A stretch of 64,000 bases of DNA from Nocardia uniformis NBRC 13702 (GTDB lineage Bacteria; Actinomycetota; Actinomycetes; Mycobacteriales; Mycobacteriaceae): positions 78,422 through 142,421 of the forward strand of contig NZ_BDCE01000077.1 in the NCBI RefSeq assembly GCF_001613345.1. The letters run 5' to 3'. The notes below the pieces were generated by a model. The model had not been told where the DNA came from. It made no database searches and was given only the letters and a program-made list of their open reading frames with translations. The translations under genes and the position numbers were made by a program. Positions 50,383 through 60,267 of the stretch are shown piece after piece; position 1 is the first letter of the stretch, and each line of letters opens with the position of its first letter.

Positions 50383-52106
50383 TTGGAAACTTTCTCACCC
50401 TCTTCGACGACCGCCGCGGCCGGGATCTCCACCGGAAGCCGTTCGGCCGCCTTGTATTTCAGGGCCGCCGAAATGAGCGCCGCGAACAGCGGATGCGGAC
50501 GGGTCGGACGGCTCTTGAGCTCCGGATGCGCCTGGGTGGCGACGAAGAACGGATGCTTGTCCTGCGGCAGCTCGACGAACTCGACGAGCAGCCCATCCGG
50601 AGAGGTGCCGCTGAACTTCAGACCGCTCTTGCCGATCTTGTCGCGGAAGGTGTTGTTCACCTCGAAGCGATGCCGGTGCCGTTCGGACACCTCGGTCTCG
50701 CCGTACGCCTGCGCCACCACCGAACCCTTGGTCAGGACCGCCGGGTACGCGCCGAGGCGCATGGTGCCGCCGAGATCGGCCTCACCGGCCACGATCTCCT
50801 TCTGATCGGCCATGGTGGAGATGACCGGGTACTTGACGTCGGGCTCGAATTCGGCGGAGTTGGCATCGGTCATACCGACCGAACGCGCCGCCTCGATGAC
50901 CACGCACTGCAGGCCCAGGCACAGACCCAGCAGCGGAATCCCGTGGGTGCGGGCGTAGTGAATCGCGCCGACCTTGCCCTCGATACCGCGAATGCCGAAG
51001 CCGCCCGGGATGAGCACGCCGTCCACATCGGACAGGTGTGCTTTGGCTCCGGCCTCGGTCTCGCACTCGTCGGACTGCACCCAGCGGATATTCACCTTGG
51101 CGTGCGAGGCGAACCCGCCCGCGCGCAGCGCCTCGGTGACCGACAGGTACGCATCCGGCAGATCGACGTATTTGCCGACCAGCGCGACGGTGACGTGTTC
51201 GCGCGGATTGTGCACCCGATCGAGCAGATCGCCCCATACGGTCCAGTCCACGTCCCGGAAGGGCAGTCCCAGCTTGCGGACCACGTAGGCGTCGAGGCCC
51301 TCGCGGTGCAGCACCTTGGGAATGTCGTAGATGGACGGCGCGTCGGGGGTGGACACGCAGGCGTCCACGTCCACGTCGCACATGAGCGCGATCTTGTTCT
51401 TGAGCGGCTGCGGTACATCGCGGTCGCAGCGCAGGATGAGCGCATCGGGCTGGATACCGATATTGCGCAGCGCCGCCACCGAATGCTGGGTCGGCTTGGT
51501 CTTGAGCTCACCGGACGGGCCCAGGTACGGCACCAGTGTGACGTGCAGGAAGAAGCAGTTGTCGCGACCCACCTCGTGGCGGATCTGTCGGGCTGCCTCG
51601 AGGAACGGCTGGGATTCGATATCGCCGACGGTGCCGCCGATTTCGGTGATGACCACATCCGGGATATGCCCGTAGAGGTCCGGTCCCGCCATGGCCTGTA
51701 TTCGGTTCTTGATCTCGTCGGTGATGTGCGGGATCACCTGAACGGTGTCGCCGAGGTATTCACCTCTGCGCTCCTTGGCGATCACCGTCGAATAGATCTG
51801 GCCGGTGGTGACATTGGCGTACCCCGACAGATTTCTGTCGAGGAAACGTTCGTAATGCCCGACATCCAGATCCGTCTCCGCGCCGTCCTCGGTCACGAAA
51901 ACCTCTCCATGCTGGAAAGGGTTCATGGTGCCGGGATCGACGTTGAGGTACGGATCCAGCTTCTGCATCGTTACGCGCAAACCGCGCGACGTGAGCAACT
52001 GTCCGAGGCTGGAGGCGGTCAGGCCCTTACCGAGTGATGAGGCGACTCCGCCGGATACGAAAATATGCTTCGTGGCCGCGCGCGCCGGAATCCGTGATTG
52101 ACCCAC
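50379..52106 (-). CDS. pyrG: CTP synthase
   Basis: A 575-aa enzyme making CTP from UTP, glutamine and ATP. Synthetase domain (about 1-280): KHIFVSGGVASSLGKGLTASSLG, QKLDPYLNVDPGTMNPFQHGEV, ITEIGGTVGDIES. Glutamine amidotransferase domain (about 300-560): GGFGIRG, nucleophile Cys in LLGLCLGLQ, and HPEL for the His/Glu. GTG start. Corresponds to Rv1699, coupled to the Nudix gene. Confidence 0.97.
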   Translation of the reverse strand: MGQSRIPARAATKHIFVSGGVASSLGKGLTASSLGQLLTSRGLRVTMQKLDPYLNVDPGTMNPFQHGEVFVTEDGAETDLDVGHYERFLDRNLSGYANVTTGQIYSTVIAKERRGEYLGDTVQVIPHITDEIKNRIQAMAGPDLYGHIPDVVITEIGGTVGDIESQPFLEAARQIRHEVGRDNCFFLHVTLVPYLGPSGELKTKPTQHSVAALRNIGIQPDALILRCDRDVPQPLKNKIALMCDVDVDACVSTPDAPSIYDIPKVLHREGLDAYVVRKLGLPFRDVDWTVWGDLLDRVHNPREHVTVALVGKYVDLPDAYLSVTEALRAGGFASHAKVNIRWVQSDECETEAGAKAHLSDVDGVLIPGGFGIRGIEGKVGAIHYARTHGIPLLGLCLGLQCVVIEAARSVGMTDANSAEFEPDVKYPVISTMADQKEIVAGEADLGGTMRLGAYPAVLTKGSVVAQAYGETEVSERHRHRFEVNNTFRDKIGKSGLKFSGTSPDGLLVEFVELPQDKHPFFVATQAHPELKSRPTRPHPLFAALISAALKYKAAERLPVEIPAAAVVEEGEKVSK

Positions 52107-52182
52107 GGGACTTCACGGTAACACGGATCTCGCGCCTTGTTCACCCGCCGCGCGAACCGATCGCCGCCGATTAGCTATTACG

Positions 52183-53106
52183 TCAGCGTGGCATGGCGGC
52201 GACTGTGAGCGAGGTCGCTCGCTCGCCGGTTCCGTATCGCCCGGTACCGCCGCTCATCTGCTCGGTCAGGCCGAGCGCGGTGGTGAGGCGGCCGATCTCG
52301 CGATCTACATTGTCGACGGTCGTGACCGTAGCCAGGGGTGCCTCGTCGCGGGCCACCGCGAGCGGTCCGGCCCCTTCGGCGGCACCGTGGCGACCGGCCA
52401 GCACCACACCCGCACCACGAGCCTTCAGGCCCCCGGCGAAGCGGGCGATTATGGTGCCGCGCTGATTCTCGTCCGCGCGTTGACCGTCTCCGGTGATGAC
52501 CACGGCGAGGTTGGCGGGGCGGGCCGCGTCGGCGGTGAGAAATCCGCCGCCGCGCAAAGTTTCGAGAGCGAGGGCGCGTTCGGCATCGGTCCCACGCGGA
52601 TTGCCATTGGCCGGATCGGTGAGCAACAGCAGGCCGAGCAGGTCGCCGCCGAGGGTGCCCTGATCCACCGCGCCGGTATTCAGCTGTGCGCCCGCGGGCA
52701 CGAGATTGGCGAGTGCGGTGCGCAGCCGGTCGCCCTCACTGGAGTCGGTGAACACGTTGGTGAGCGCGACCCGACCGGCGACCGAGGCGCCGGCGGTGGT
52801 GAGTGCCTTGGTGACCGAGTCGATATCGGAGAGATCCGCGTCCGGGGTGGTGAACACCAGCACGCTGCGATCGGACAGGCTGCCGCTGAGCAGTTTCGGG
52901 GCCGCACCCGCCATGAAGGCGTCAGCCGCCCGCAATTGCTCTTCCAGGCGCGCGTTGTCGGCACGCAGATCATCGACCTGCCCGCCGGATTCGCCGCGGC
53001 CGGACAGCAGCCCGTCCGGATGGGTGCTCGTACCCAACACCACGCCGAGTGCGAGGGCCAAGAACACGGCGGCGATCGACACGGCGTGGTAGCGAAGCGA
53101 AATCAT
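52183..53106 (-). CDS. MctB/SteB-like channel or copper transport protein
   Basis: A 307-aa envelope protein. One N-terminal membrane helix (HAVSIAAVFLALALGVVLGTS) is followed by a coiled coil (VDDLRADNARLEEQLRAADAF) and a periplasmic alpha/beta domain. Homologue of Rv1698, called MctB for its role in copper efflux; the Corynebacterium glutamicum relative is SteB, which works with SteA in cell envelope and division. The steA-like gene lies directly upstream (7 nt), so the division-linked role is equally plausible. Confidence 0.88.
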   Translation of the reverse strand: MISLRYHAVSIAAVFLALALGVVLGTSTHPDGLLSGRGESGGQVDDLRADNARLEEQLRAADAFMAGAAPKLLSGSLSDRSVLVFTTPDADLSDIDSVTKALTTAGASVAGRVALTNVFTDSSEGDRLRTALANLVPAGAQLNTGAVDQGTLGGDLLGLLLLTDPANGNPRGTDAERALALETLRGGGFLTADAARPANLAVVITGDGQRADENQRGTIIARFAGGLKARGAGVVLAGRHGAAEGAGPLAVARDEAPLATVTTVDNVDREIGRLTTALGLTEQMSGGTGRYGTGERATSLTVAAMPR

Positions 53107-53113
53107 GCGTCCC

Positions 53114-54325
53114 CTATGTACGTTGATCGAACAGGCCGCGTACCCAGAGCTCGAGCCGGTTCCAGCTGTCGAGACCCCAGTCGATGACCTCGGTGCCCAT
53201 ACGGGTGGCCAGCAGCGCGACGATCAGCGCCACCAGCGCGGCGAGCACCACCAGCGCGACCGCCCAGCCGGAACCACGCTGGCGGTACAGCACGGCAACG
53301 GCTTTCGCGTCCATGAGCTTGGTGCCGAGTTTCAGTCGAGTCAGGAAGGTCGCCGGATTGGAGTCGCGGCGGCCACGGTCGAAGAAGTCATCGAGGGAGG
53401 CGGCGGCACCGCAGGTGACAATGAGCGACGCACCGTGATGTCCGGCCAGCAGGAGCGCCAGATCGGCGGCCGCGCCGGTCGACGGGAAGGTGGTCGCGCC
53501 GATGCCGAGATCCTGGATGCGCTCCAAACCCTTCGCGTGGCCGTCGGTATCGGCGGGCAGGATCACCTCCGCCCCGCACTTGAGGGTATTGGCGGTGATC
53601 TCCTCCGGGTCGCCGACAATGAGGTCGGGGCGATATCCATTGCGGGTCAAGGTATCCGCGCCACGGCCGACGCCGACCAGGATGGGGGCGTACTCCTTGA
53701 TGAACGGTTTGATGCGCTTGAGATCCTCGGCGTGGTCGGAACCGTCGGCGACCACCACGACATGGCGTTTGCGCATATCGAGACGGAGCTCCGGCACCCC
53801 GATTCCGTCTATCAGCAAACCGCTTTCGGTGCGGATGAACTCGATGGTGTTGCCCGCGAACGCTTCCAGATGATCAGCCAGACCGTACCGGGCCTCGATC
53901 ATGCGCTCGGCGATCGACTGCTCGGTGAGTACGACACATTCGACGAGAACTTCGGGTTCCTTCTTGATCAGCTTGTCGCTGTAGACGATGCCATCGTCGA
54001 TGCGGACCTTCGCGCCGTCCTTGATCTTGCTGAACACATCGGTACTGACCGTGTCCAGCAGCAGAATATTATTGGCCACCAGCACTTCCGGGCCCAGATT
54101 CGGGTACCGGCCGGAGATCGACGGCGAGGCATTGATCACCGCGGCGACACCGGCCTCGACCAGACGGTCGGCGGTGAGGCGGTCGAGATCCATCTCGTCG
54201 AGGACCACCACATCACCCGCGCCGACACGTTGGAGGAGACGCCGGGTATTGCGGTCGACCCGGGCGATCCCGGCGAGTCCGGGAAGCGTCTCGGTGGGCT
54301 TCGACAACAGCGCCAGCATCTTCAT
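53114..54325 (-). CDS. steA: SteA-like cytokinetic-ring protein
   Basis: A 403-aa protein homologous to Rv1697 and C. glutamicum SteA. A long soluble part includes a thiamin pyrophosphokinase-like domain (YAPILVGVGRGADTLTRNGYRPDLIVGDPEEI, then STGAAADLALLLA). One membrane helix lies near the C-terminus (WAVALVVLAALVALIVALLAT), followed by an amphipathic tail. It pairs with the MctB/SteB-like gene downstream. Family knowledge indicates recruitment to the division site with SteB and cell-wall hydrolases. Confidence 0.88.
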   Translation of the reverse strand: MKMLALLSKPTETLPGLAGIARVDRNTRRLLQRVGAGDVVVLDEMDLDRLTADRLVEAGVAAVINASPSISGRYPNLGPEVLVANNILLLDTVSTDVFSKIKDGAKVRIDDGIVYSDKLIKKEPEVLVECVVLTEQSIAERMIEARYGLADHLEAFAGNTIEFIRTESGLLIDGIGVPELRLDMRKRHVVVVADGSDHAEDLKRIKPFIKEYAPILVGVGRGADTLTRNGYRPDLIVGDPEEITANTLKCGAEVILPADTDGHAKGLERIQDLGIGATTFPSTGAAADLALLLAGHHGASLIVTCGAAASLDDFFDRGRRDSNPATFLTRLKLGTKLMDAKAVAVLYRQRGSGWAVALVVLAALVALIVALLATRMGTEVIDWGLDSWNRLELWVRGLFDQRT

Positions 54326-54605
54326 AACGATCGATGATTACCGCAAACCCTCAACCTGTGGTGGAGGCGCGCCGCGCACCATCAGACCCATTCGTCACAG
54401 TGATGGGAGGGCCAACTCTCGGAACTCTCAGGGGCTTCGCCCCCGAACCCCCAGGAACTCGGGCCGCGGGCCGCACCCCGAAACGGCTGATCTGGCCGGT
54501 GCGCACAGTGCCCGTAACCGGTGGTACCGATATGCTCCGGGTGTAGCTGTCCCGGACACTCAGGGGATTCGGTATGGCAGCTCGAATGAAGGAGATATTG
54601 CCGCT

Positions 54606-55025
54606 ATGGCCAGTACCACCGTCGATACCGTCATCGCCGCACCGCGCGACACCGTCTACCGGCTGTTCTCGGACCGGGACGCGATGAGCGCCTATCTGCC
54701 GATTCAGATTTCGCTCATCAAGCCGGGTGCGGGTAGCCCCTCCGGCGTGGGCGCGCAGTACAAGCTCGGCGTCGGCCCCCTGGGCGTCACCGAGGAGACC
54801 ACCGAACTGGTTCCCGGCGAACGCATGGTCTACAAGATCATCAAGGGTGCGCCGGTGAAGCGGCATGTCGGCACCATTACCTTCGCCGACGCCCCGGGCG
54901 GCACCCGGGTGGTCTACACCATGGAGTCCGAGCCCAGCCTTCCCGTTCCGGCCAAGGCCCTCGAAATGGGCCTGAAGGGCCTGATCTCGGCGTTCATCAG
55001 CGGGGCCAAGAAAGCGGTCAAGTAG
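54606..55025 (+). CDS. SRPBCC-family (polyketide cyclase-like) protein
   Basis: A 139-aa START-like protein. ASTTVDTVIAAPRDTVYRLFSDRDAMSAYLPI is the typical first strand and helix. The middle GVTEETTELVPGERMVYKIIKG and the C-terminal helix (LEMGLKGLISAFISGAKKAV) complete the helix-grip fold. Such proteins bind hydrophobic ligands. GAAGGAG lies 11 nt before the ATG. It is on the plus strand within an otherwise minus-strand conserved block, inserted between the Rv1696 and Rv1697 equivalents. A hairpin terminator follows. Confidence 0.85.
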   Translation: MASTTVDTVIAAPRDTVYRLFSDRDAMSAYLPIQISLIKPGAGSPSGVGAQYKLGVGPLGVTEETTELVPGERMVYKIIKGAPVKRHVGTITFADAPGGTRVVYTMESEPSLPVPAKALEMGLKGLISAFISGAKKAVK

Positions 55026-55034
55026 CGGGATGTC

Positions 55035-55065
55035 CGAACGGCCGGTGATCGCGCCCGGCCGTTCG
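55035..55065 (+). terminator. Hairpin after SRPBCC gene
   Basis: Perfect 11-bp stem (55035-55045 with 55055-55065), 9-nt loop, 9 nt after the stop codon. No U run follows. Confidence 0.55.
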
Positions 55066-55262
55066 ACCGTCACACCAAGCCAATGCCCGCACCCGACGCG
55101 AACGGGCCCGCGCACGGGATCGGGTTGGGGGGCACGGGCGGGGGCCGAAGGGTCCCGCTCATTCGGCCCTTTCGGAGCAGTGCCGCCGAGCTGCCCGGCA
55201 GGCACGGCAGAAGAGGACCATCGCCCTGGTCCGCATCGTCAGTCCGCCCCGCACCTCGTGAA

Positions 55263-57035
55263 TCAGTCTGTCGCGCCGACCTTTTCGGAGTGAGCGGTGG
55301 TCAGCAGCTCCCAGGCGTGAGCACGTCCGGTTTCGGTATCGCCGAGACCGGCGAGCATGCGGGCCAATTCGGAGATCCGTTCGTCCTGGGTCAGCGCCCG
55401 CACACCGGAGTTGACGTCCTTGCCGTCGTCCATCTTGTCGACCACCAGGTGAGTGTCGGCGAAGGCGGCCACCTGGGGCAGGTGGGTGACGACAATGACC
55501 TGGTGGGTGCGCGCCAGGCGGGCCAGGCGGCGGCCGATCTCCACCGCCGCACGCCCACCGACACCGGCATCGACCTCGTCGAAAACCATGGTGGTGCCGT
55601 GTTCGGAACTGGCGAGAACGACCTCGAGGGCGAGCATGACCCGGGAGAGCTCACCACCGGAGGCGCTCTTGCTCAGGGGAAGCGGGTGCGCGCCGGAGTG
55701 AGCGGCGAGGCGGAACTCCACCTCGTCCACACCGGTAGATCCGGCGTGCAGTTCCTGGCCGTCGACCTTCAACGGTGCGGAATCCTGCGCGGAGGCGGGC
55801 AGCGGCCGCACCACCACATCGAGTTTGGCGCGGCCCATGGCCAGACCCGCGAGTTCGGCGCTCACCGCCGCCGCGAGCTTGCCCGCGGCCTTGGTGCGGG
55901 CGGCGGTGAGTTTGCGGGCCGATTCGCGCACCTTCGTCGCGGCGGCGTCCACCTCGGCCGACAGATTCGCCAGGGCTTCCTCGGACACATCGAGGGAGTC
56001 CAGGCGGGCCCGCGATTCCTCCGCCCACTTGATGACGCCATCGATATCGGGGGCGTACTTCCTGGTCAGCGTTTTGAGTTCGCCCTGCCGGGTGAGCATG
56101 GTGTCTAGTGCGCCCGGATCGGACGGCAGATCCGACAGATAGGAGCTCAGCTCGGTGGTCAGGTCCACCACCACCGAGATGGCATCGCCGAGCCGCGGGG
56201 CGAGCGCGGTCAGGATCGGATCGTCGGCCGCGTCGATACGGGCGCGGGCGGTGCCGAGCAGGTCGAGCGCTCCCCCGCCCTCGCCCGGGGTGTCGGGGGG
56301 TCCGGCCAGCGCGTCATGTGCCGTCGCGGCGGCCTCACGCAGGGAATCCAGATCCGAGAGCCGACGGATCTCGCTGATCAGGCGCTCATCCTCACCGGGT
56401 TCCGGTGCGATGGCGTCGATTTCGGTGAGCGAATACTTGAGCCGGTCGGCCTCTAGAGCGAGTTCCCTACTGCGCGCGGTGCGTTCGAGGAACTCATTGC
56501 GGGCGTCAAGCCATTTGCGCCGTTCCTTCTGATACTTGCGTAGCAGCGAATCGACGGTGTCGGAGGCGAATTGATCGAGGGCGTGCAGCTGCTGATCGGG
56601 TCGCTGCAATCGCAGCTGATCGTTCTGCCCATGCACGGTGAGCAGCGGCGTGGTGAAATCCGCCAGCACCGCGGCCGGTACCCCGCGCCCACCCAGATGC
56701 GCGCGCGAACGCCCATCGCTGCCGACCGTGCGCACGGCGATAATGCTGCCGTCGTCATCGCGTTCGGCCGCAGCGGATTCGAGCACCTCGTCCACTTCGG
56801 CACGCGCCCCGTCGTGCACGTCGTCGACGGTGAAGCGTCCCTCCACCACGGCCCGCGACGCACCCAGCCGCACCCGCCCGGCATCGGCGCGCGCGCCGCT
56901 GAGCAGGTGCAGGCTCGTCACCACCATGGTCTTACCCGCGCCCGTCTCACCGGTCAAACAGGTCAAACCCTCATGGAATTGCGCTGTGGCGGTGGAAATG
57001 ACGCCCAGACCATCAATTCTGATCTCTGTCAGCAC
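55263..57035 (-). CDS. recN: DNA repair ATPase RecN
   Basis: A 590-aa SMC-like double-strand-break repair protein. Walker A GETGAGKTMVV near residue 35, long coiled-coil middle (about 150-350), signature SASGGELSRVMLALE, Walker B TMVFDEVDAGVGG and H-loop VTHLPQVAAFAD. The GTG at 57035 is chosen because GGAG lies 7 nt upstream and it gives family length; a start at 57065 adds 10 residues. It overlaps the nadK end by 23 bp. Rv1696. Confidence 0.95.
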   Translation of the reverse strand: MLTEIRIDGLGVISTATAQFHEGLTCLTGETGAGKTMVVTSLHLLSGARADAGRVRLGASRAVVEGRFTVDDVHDGARAEVDEVLESAAAERDDDGSIIAVRTVGSDGRSRAHLGGRGVPAAVLADFTTPLLTVHGQNDQLRLQRPDQQLHALDQFASDTVDSLLRKYQKERRKWLDARNEFLERTARSRELALEADRLKYSLTEIDAIAPEPGEDERLISEIRRLSDLDSLREAAATAHDALAGPPDTPGEGGGALDLLGTARARIDAADDPILTALAPRLGDAISVVVDLTTELSSYLSDLPSDPGALDTMLTRQGELKTLTRKYAPDIDGVIKWAEESRARLDSLDVSEEALANLSAEVDAAATKVRESARKLTAARTKAAGKLAAAVSAELAGLAMGRAKLDVVVRPLPASAQDSAPLKVDGQELHAGSTGVDEVEFRLAAHSGAHPLPLSKSASGGELSRVMLALEVVLASSEHGTTMVFDEVDAGVGGRAAVEIGRRLARLARTHQVIVVTHLPQVAAFADTHLVVDKMDDGKDVNSGVRALTQDERISELARMLAGLGDTETGRAHAWELLTTAHSEKVGATD

Positions 57036-58071
57036 TCGTATTCTCCGTTCGGCGGTGTTCGACATCGCCTGCTCGGGGTCGCTCCGTGGTTACGCAGGCT
57101 TCCTCCTCCGCGCCCGTCCGTGCGGACGAACGGCCCCGCCAGCCTGTCACGGGCAATTGGAATTTGCGCACCATGCGGTCGGCGAACGGTGCGGAATCCA
57201 ACCGCACCAACAGCACCGGTTCGGTCCCGCGTACCGCTTCGACCCGGCCGCCTCGCGGCAATGCGAGGGTGCGTCGGCCATCGAGGAAAACTATCGCATC
57301 ATGGCCCGTCGCCACGGTTTCCACCGCGATCAGCGACTCCGGGCTGGTGACCAGGGGCCGCGCGAACAGGGCATGCGCATTACTCGGAATCACCAGCAGC
57401 GCTTCCAGTTCCGGCCACACCACCGGGCCACCCGCGGAGAACGCGTAGGCGGTGGAACCGGTGGGGGTGGCCACCAGGACCCCATCGCAGCCGAAGGCCG
57501 AGACCGGACGGCCGTCCACCTCCAGGACGACCTCCAATACCCCCATCCGCGCGGCATTCTCGATACTGGCCTCATTGAGCGCCCAACCGCGCTCGGTGAC
57601 CGTATCGTCCACGCGCACGGTGACATCGATGGTCATCCGCCGCTCGACGGTATAGTCGCGCCGCACCACCTGCGCCAGGGCCTCGTCGAGGTGATCCGCC
57701 TCGGCCTCGGTGAGGAATCCGATGCGGCCCAGATTGATTCCCAGCACCGGCACGGCTGCCTCGCGGGCCAGTTCGGCGGCGCGTAGGAAGGTGCCGTCGC
57801 CACCGAGGGCCAGGACCATCTCGCAGCCCAGCGCGGAATCGGGACCGTGTTCGGTCACCCGCACCGGATATCCGTCGGGACGTCCGTCGTCATCGGTGTC
57901 GAATCGGGTGCTGTATGCCTCGTCCTCGAGTATTCGCAGTTCGATATCCGCGCTCTCGAAGATCTTCGCGACCCGATGCGCGGTTTCGGTGAGTTCGGCG
58001 CGCCCCGGATGCGCGACCAGCAGAATCTGCCGGGCCGCACTGCTTTCGGACCGCCCACTAGCCGCATTCAC
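57013..58071 (-). CDS. nadK: NAD kinase
   Basis: A 352-aa NAD kinase (ppnK): GGDGTFLRAAEL with the catalytic GGDG Asp, NLGRIGFLTEAE, the ATP/NAD-binding GVLVATPTGSTAYAFSAGG and PLVTSPESLI. It is about 45 residues longer than the M. tuberculosis enzyme because of a hydrophilic C-terminal tail after VTGWRGRSS. GTG start overlaps the tlyA stop (GTGA). Rv1695. Confidence 0.95.
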   Translation of the reverse strand: MNAASGRSESSAARQILLVAHPGRAELTETAHRVAKIFESADIELRILEDEAYSTRFDTDDDGRPDGYPVRVTEHGPDSALGCEMVLALGGDGTFLRAAELAREAAVPVLGINLGRIGFLTEAEADHLDEALAQVVRRDYTVERRMTIDVTVRVDDTVTERGWALNEASIENAARMGVLEVVLEVDGRPVSAFGCDGVLVATPTGSTAYAFSAGGPVVWPELEALLVIPSNAHALFARPLVTSPESLIAVETVATGHDAIVFLDGRRTLALPRGGRVEAVRGTEPVLLVRLDSAPFADRMVRKFQLPVTGWRGRSSARTGAEEEACVTTERPRAGDVEHRRTENTSADRDQN

Positions 58072-59006
58072 TGCGGACCCTCCTCCACCGCGCGCTCGAT
58101 CAGCGCCGCCACCCTGGCTGTCTCGTCCGCATCGTATGCGTAGCCGGTGACATGCGCCGCGCTCCGAAGGCCGTCAGCGGCCGCGATGTCGGGCGAATCA
58201 CTCGAATGCGACCCTCCGCCATCGGTTTCCCGAGCGGCCTGGGCATCGGGTTCGCCCTGTTTGCGGAGCCAGAGGAAATACTCGACATTGCCGGAGGGAC
58301 CGGGCAGCGGGCTGGCGACGACGCCGAGGGTCCGCAGCCCCAGTTTCGCTGCCGCGGCGGCGACTTCGCGCACCACCTCGGCGCGCAGGGCCGGATCCCG
58401 CACCACGCCACCGCTTCCCACCCGGTCCTTACCGACCTCGAACTGCGGCTTGACCATTGGCAGCAGGTCCGCACCCGGGGCGCAGCACTGCGCCAGCGCG
58501 GGCAGTACCAGGGCGAGGGATATGAAGGAGAGGTCGGTGACGACCAATTCGACTGTGCCGCCGATGACTTCCGGTGTCAGCGCCCGCACATTGGTCCGGT
58601 CATGCACCTGAACCCGGTCATCGTTCTGCAGACGCCAAATCAGCTGGCCGTAACCGACATCGGCGGCCACCACCTCTTTCGCACCACGCGAGAGCAGCAC
58701 ATCGGTGAATCCGCCGGTGGACGCGCCCGCATCCAAACAGCGCTTACCGGAGACCGTGACACCCTGCGGCTCGAACGCTTCCAGGGCGCCCAAGAGTTTG
58801 TGTGCGCCACGCGAGGCCCACTGCACCTCGTCGGGTTCCGCCCGCACCAGGAGCGGGGTCGCCGCCTCCAGTGCCGTGGCCGGTTTCGTAGCGACAGTTC
58901 CATTGATCAGGACGCGGCCCGCGTTGATCAGCTCGACCGCGTGTTCCCGCGACCGCGCCATTCCGCGGCGAACCAGTTCCGCGTCCACCCGTGCGCGTCT
59001 GGCCAC
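58068..59006 (-). CDS. tlyA: 16S/23S rRNA 2'-O-methyltransferase TlyA
   Basis: A 312-aa protein. N-terminal S4 domain ARRARVDAELVRRGMARSREHAVELINAGRVLING; then the FtsJ-like Rossmann methyltransferase with KCLDAGASTGGFTDVLL-type motif I, here CLDAGASTGGFTDVLLSRG, and VTDLSFISL. In mycobacteria it methylates C1409 of 16S and C1920 of 23S rRNA, conferring capreomycin sensitivity. An insert rich in Ser/Asp/Gly precedes the C-terminus (about 255-280). GTG start. Rv1694. Confidence 0.95.
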   Translation of the reverse strand: MARRARVDAELVRRGMARSREHAVELINAGRVLINGTVATKPATALEAATPLLVRAEPDEVQWASRGAHKLLGALEAFEPQGVTVSGKRCLDAGASTGGFTDVLLSRGAKEVVAADVGYGQLIWRLQNDDRVQVHDRTNVRALTPEVIGGTVELVVTDLSFISLALVLPALAQCCAPGADLLPMVKPQFEVGKDRVGSGGVVRDPALRAEVVREVAAAAAKLGLRTLGVVASPLPGPSGNVEYFLWLRKQGEPDAQAARETDGGGSHSSDSPDIAAADGLRSAAHVTGYAYDADETARVAALIERAVEEGPQ

Positions 59007-59007
59007 C

Positions 59008-59274
59008 TCAGATCTTGTCCACCGTTGCCAGGGCCTGCACCAGCACCTCGTGCGCCTGCTCGAGAATGCGGGCCCGCCGGGCGATATCGGTGCCCTCCCC
59101 CGAATCCTGTGCGCCTGCGGTCAATTCCGCCAGCAGCGCGTCGACCTCGGCACGGACCTGCTCGGGGTCGGCGAATTCCGGCTCATTCGCGCCCGGCAGA
59201 TGCTGACCGGGCAGCGGCACCCCCGGACGGGGGCCGGGCGCGGGCGCATTCGGGCGAGGCGAGGGCATAGTCAT
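59008..59274 (-). CDS. Small conserved protein upstream of tlyA
   Basis: An 88-aa protein with a Pro-rich N-terminus (PRPNAPAPGPRPGVPLPG) and a conserved helical C-terminus (EVDALLAELTAG, then IARRARILEQAHEVLVQALATVDKI). It occupies the position of Rv1693, 1 nt before tlyA, and shares that protein's small size. No function is known. ATG at 59274; no strong RBS. Divergent from the methyltransferase. Confidence 0.75.
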   Translation of the reverse strand: MTMPSPRPNAPAPGPRPGVPLPGQHLPGANEPEFADPEQVRAEVDALLAELTAGAQDSGEGTDIARRARILEQAHEVLVQALATVDKI

Positions 59275-59362
59275 CGTGGCGATAACGCTACCTGAACTCG
59301 GATTCGAACACACGTACCCGTGCTGTTCGAAAGAAGTTGACGGCTCGGTGAGGATGGAGGCT

Positions 59363-60121
59363 ATGGAACACACCTTCGACGACCTGATCTCGGAAGCGTC
59401 CGCGGCCTCGGTGGACGGCTGGGATTTCTCCTGGCTGGACGGGCGCGCCACCGAGGAACGGCCCTCGTGGGGGTATCAGAAGCAGCAGGCGCGGCGGCTC
59501 GCCACCGCCCGCGCGGCCCTCGACATCCAGACCGGCGGCGGTGAAGTGCTCGCCAAGGCCGAGACGTATCCGCCGACCATGGTCGCCACCGAATCGTGGC
59601 CGCCCAATCTGAGCAAGGCCACGCGGTTGCTGCATCCACGCGGTGTCGTGGTGGTGGCCGATCCCGACGAACCGCCGCTGCCCTTCGCCGACGCGGCATT
59701 CGACCTCGTCACCAGCCGCCATCCGGCGACCATCTGGTGGGAGGAGATCGCCCGCGTACTCGAACCGGGCGGAATCTACTTCGCTCAACATGTCGGCCCA
59801 GCAAGCGTCTTCGAGTTGGTCGAATACTTCCTCGGGCCGCAACCGCAGGCGCGCAAGGGCCGCGATCCCGAACTCGAGGCCGCCGCCGCTCGGCAGGCGG
59901 GGCTGGAGATCGTCCAATCCCCGTGTGAGCGCCTGCGAATAGAGTTCCGCGATATCGGCGCGGTCGTCTACTTCCTGCGCAAGGTCATCTGGATGGTCCC
60001 GGGTTTCACCGTCGACCAATACCGTGACCGCCTGCACGACCTGCACAAGCAGATCAGCGAGGACGGCCCGTTCATCGCGTACTCCGCCCGGACACTGTTC
60101 GAGGCCCGCAAGCTCGAATAG
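59363..60121 (+). CDS. SAM-dependent methyltransferase (class I)
   Basis: A 252-aa methyltransferase-like protein. Motif I region AALDIQTGGGEVLAKAETYPP (D-x-x-x-GGG), acidic loop VVVVADPDEPPLPFADAAFDLVTSRH and motif post-I IARVLEPGGIYFAQHVGP. The N-terminal part DDLISEASAASVDGWDFSWLDGRA is seen in a family of actinobacterial homologues. Substrate unknown. GAGG sits 9 nt before the ATG at 59363. It is a plus-strand insertion in the conserved minus-strand block and borders the duplicated HAD fragment. Confidence 0.85.
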   Translation: MEHTFDDLISEASAASVDGWDFSWLDGRATEERPSWGYQKQQARRLATARAALDIQTGGGEVLAKAETYPPTMVATESWPPNLSKATRLLHPRGVVVVADPDEPPLPFADAAFDLVTSRHPATIWWEEIARVLEPGGIYFAQHVGPASVFELVEYFLGPQPQARKGRDPELEAAAARQAGLEIVQSPCERLRIEFRDIGAVVYFLRKVIWMVPGFTVDQYRDRLHDLHKQISEDGPFIAYSARTLFEARKLE

Positions 60122-60204
60122 CCCGATCGAGGTCGCGACACCACCTGCCCGGTCATCTTCGCGTCAGCCCGAATAGCCGGACTGGGCTCGCACCACCGCC
60201 TGCT

Positions 60205-60267
60205 CGTCATTCCGGCCCTCGTCATTCCGGCGGGTGCGCCCCACCGACGACAGGCGGGTGGCCCCAC
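60205..60267. repeat. REP fragments and first minisatellite unit
   Basis: CGTCATTCCGGC occurs at 60205-60216 and 60220-60231, matching the outer left arm of the palindromic repeat at 40902. It is followed by CCCACCGACGACAGGCGGGTG, which resembles the minisatellite unit that resumes at 60505 beyond the inserted HAD fragment. Confidence 0.55.
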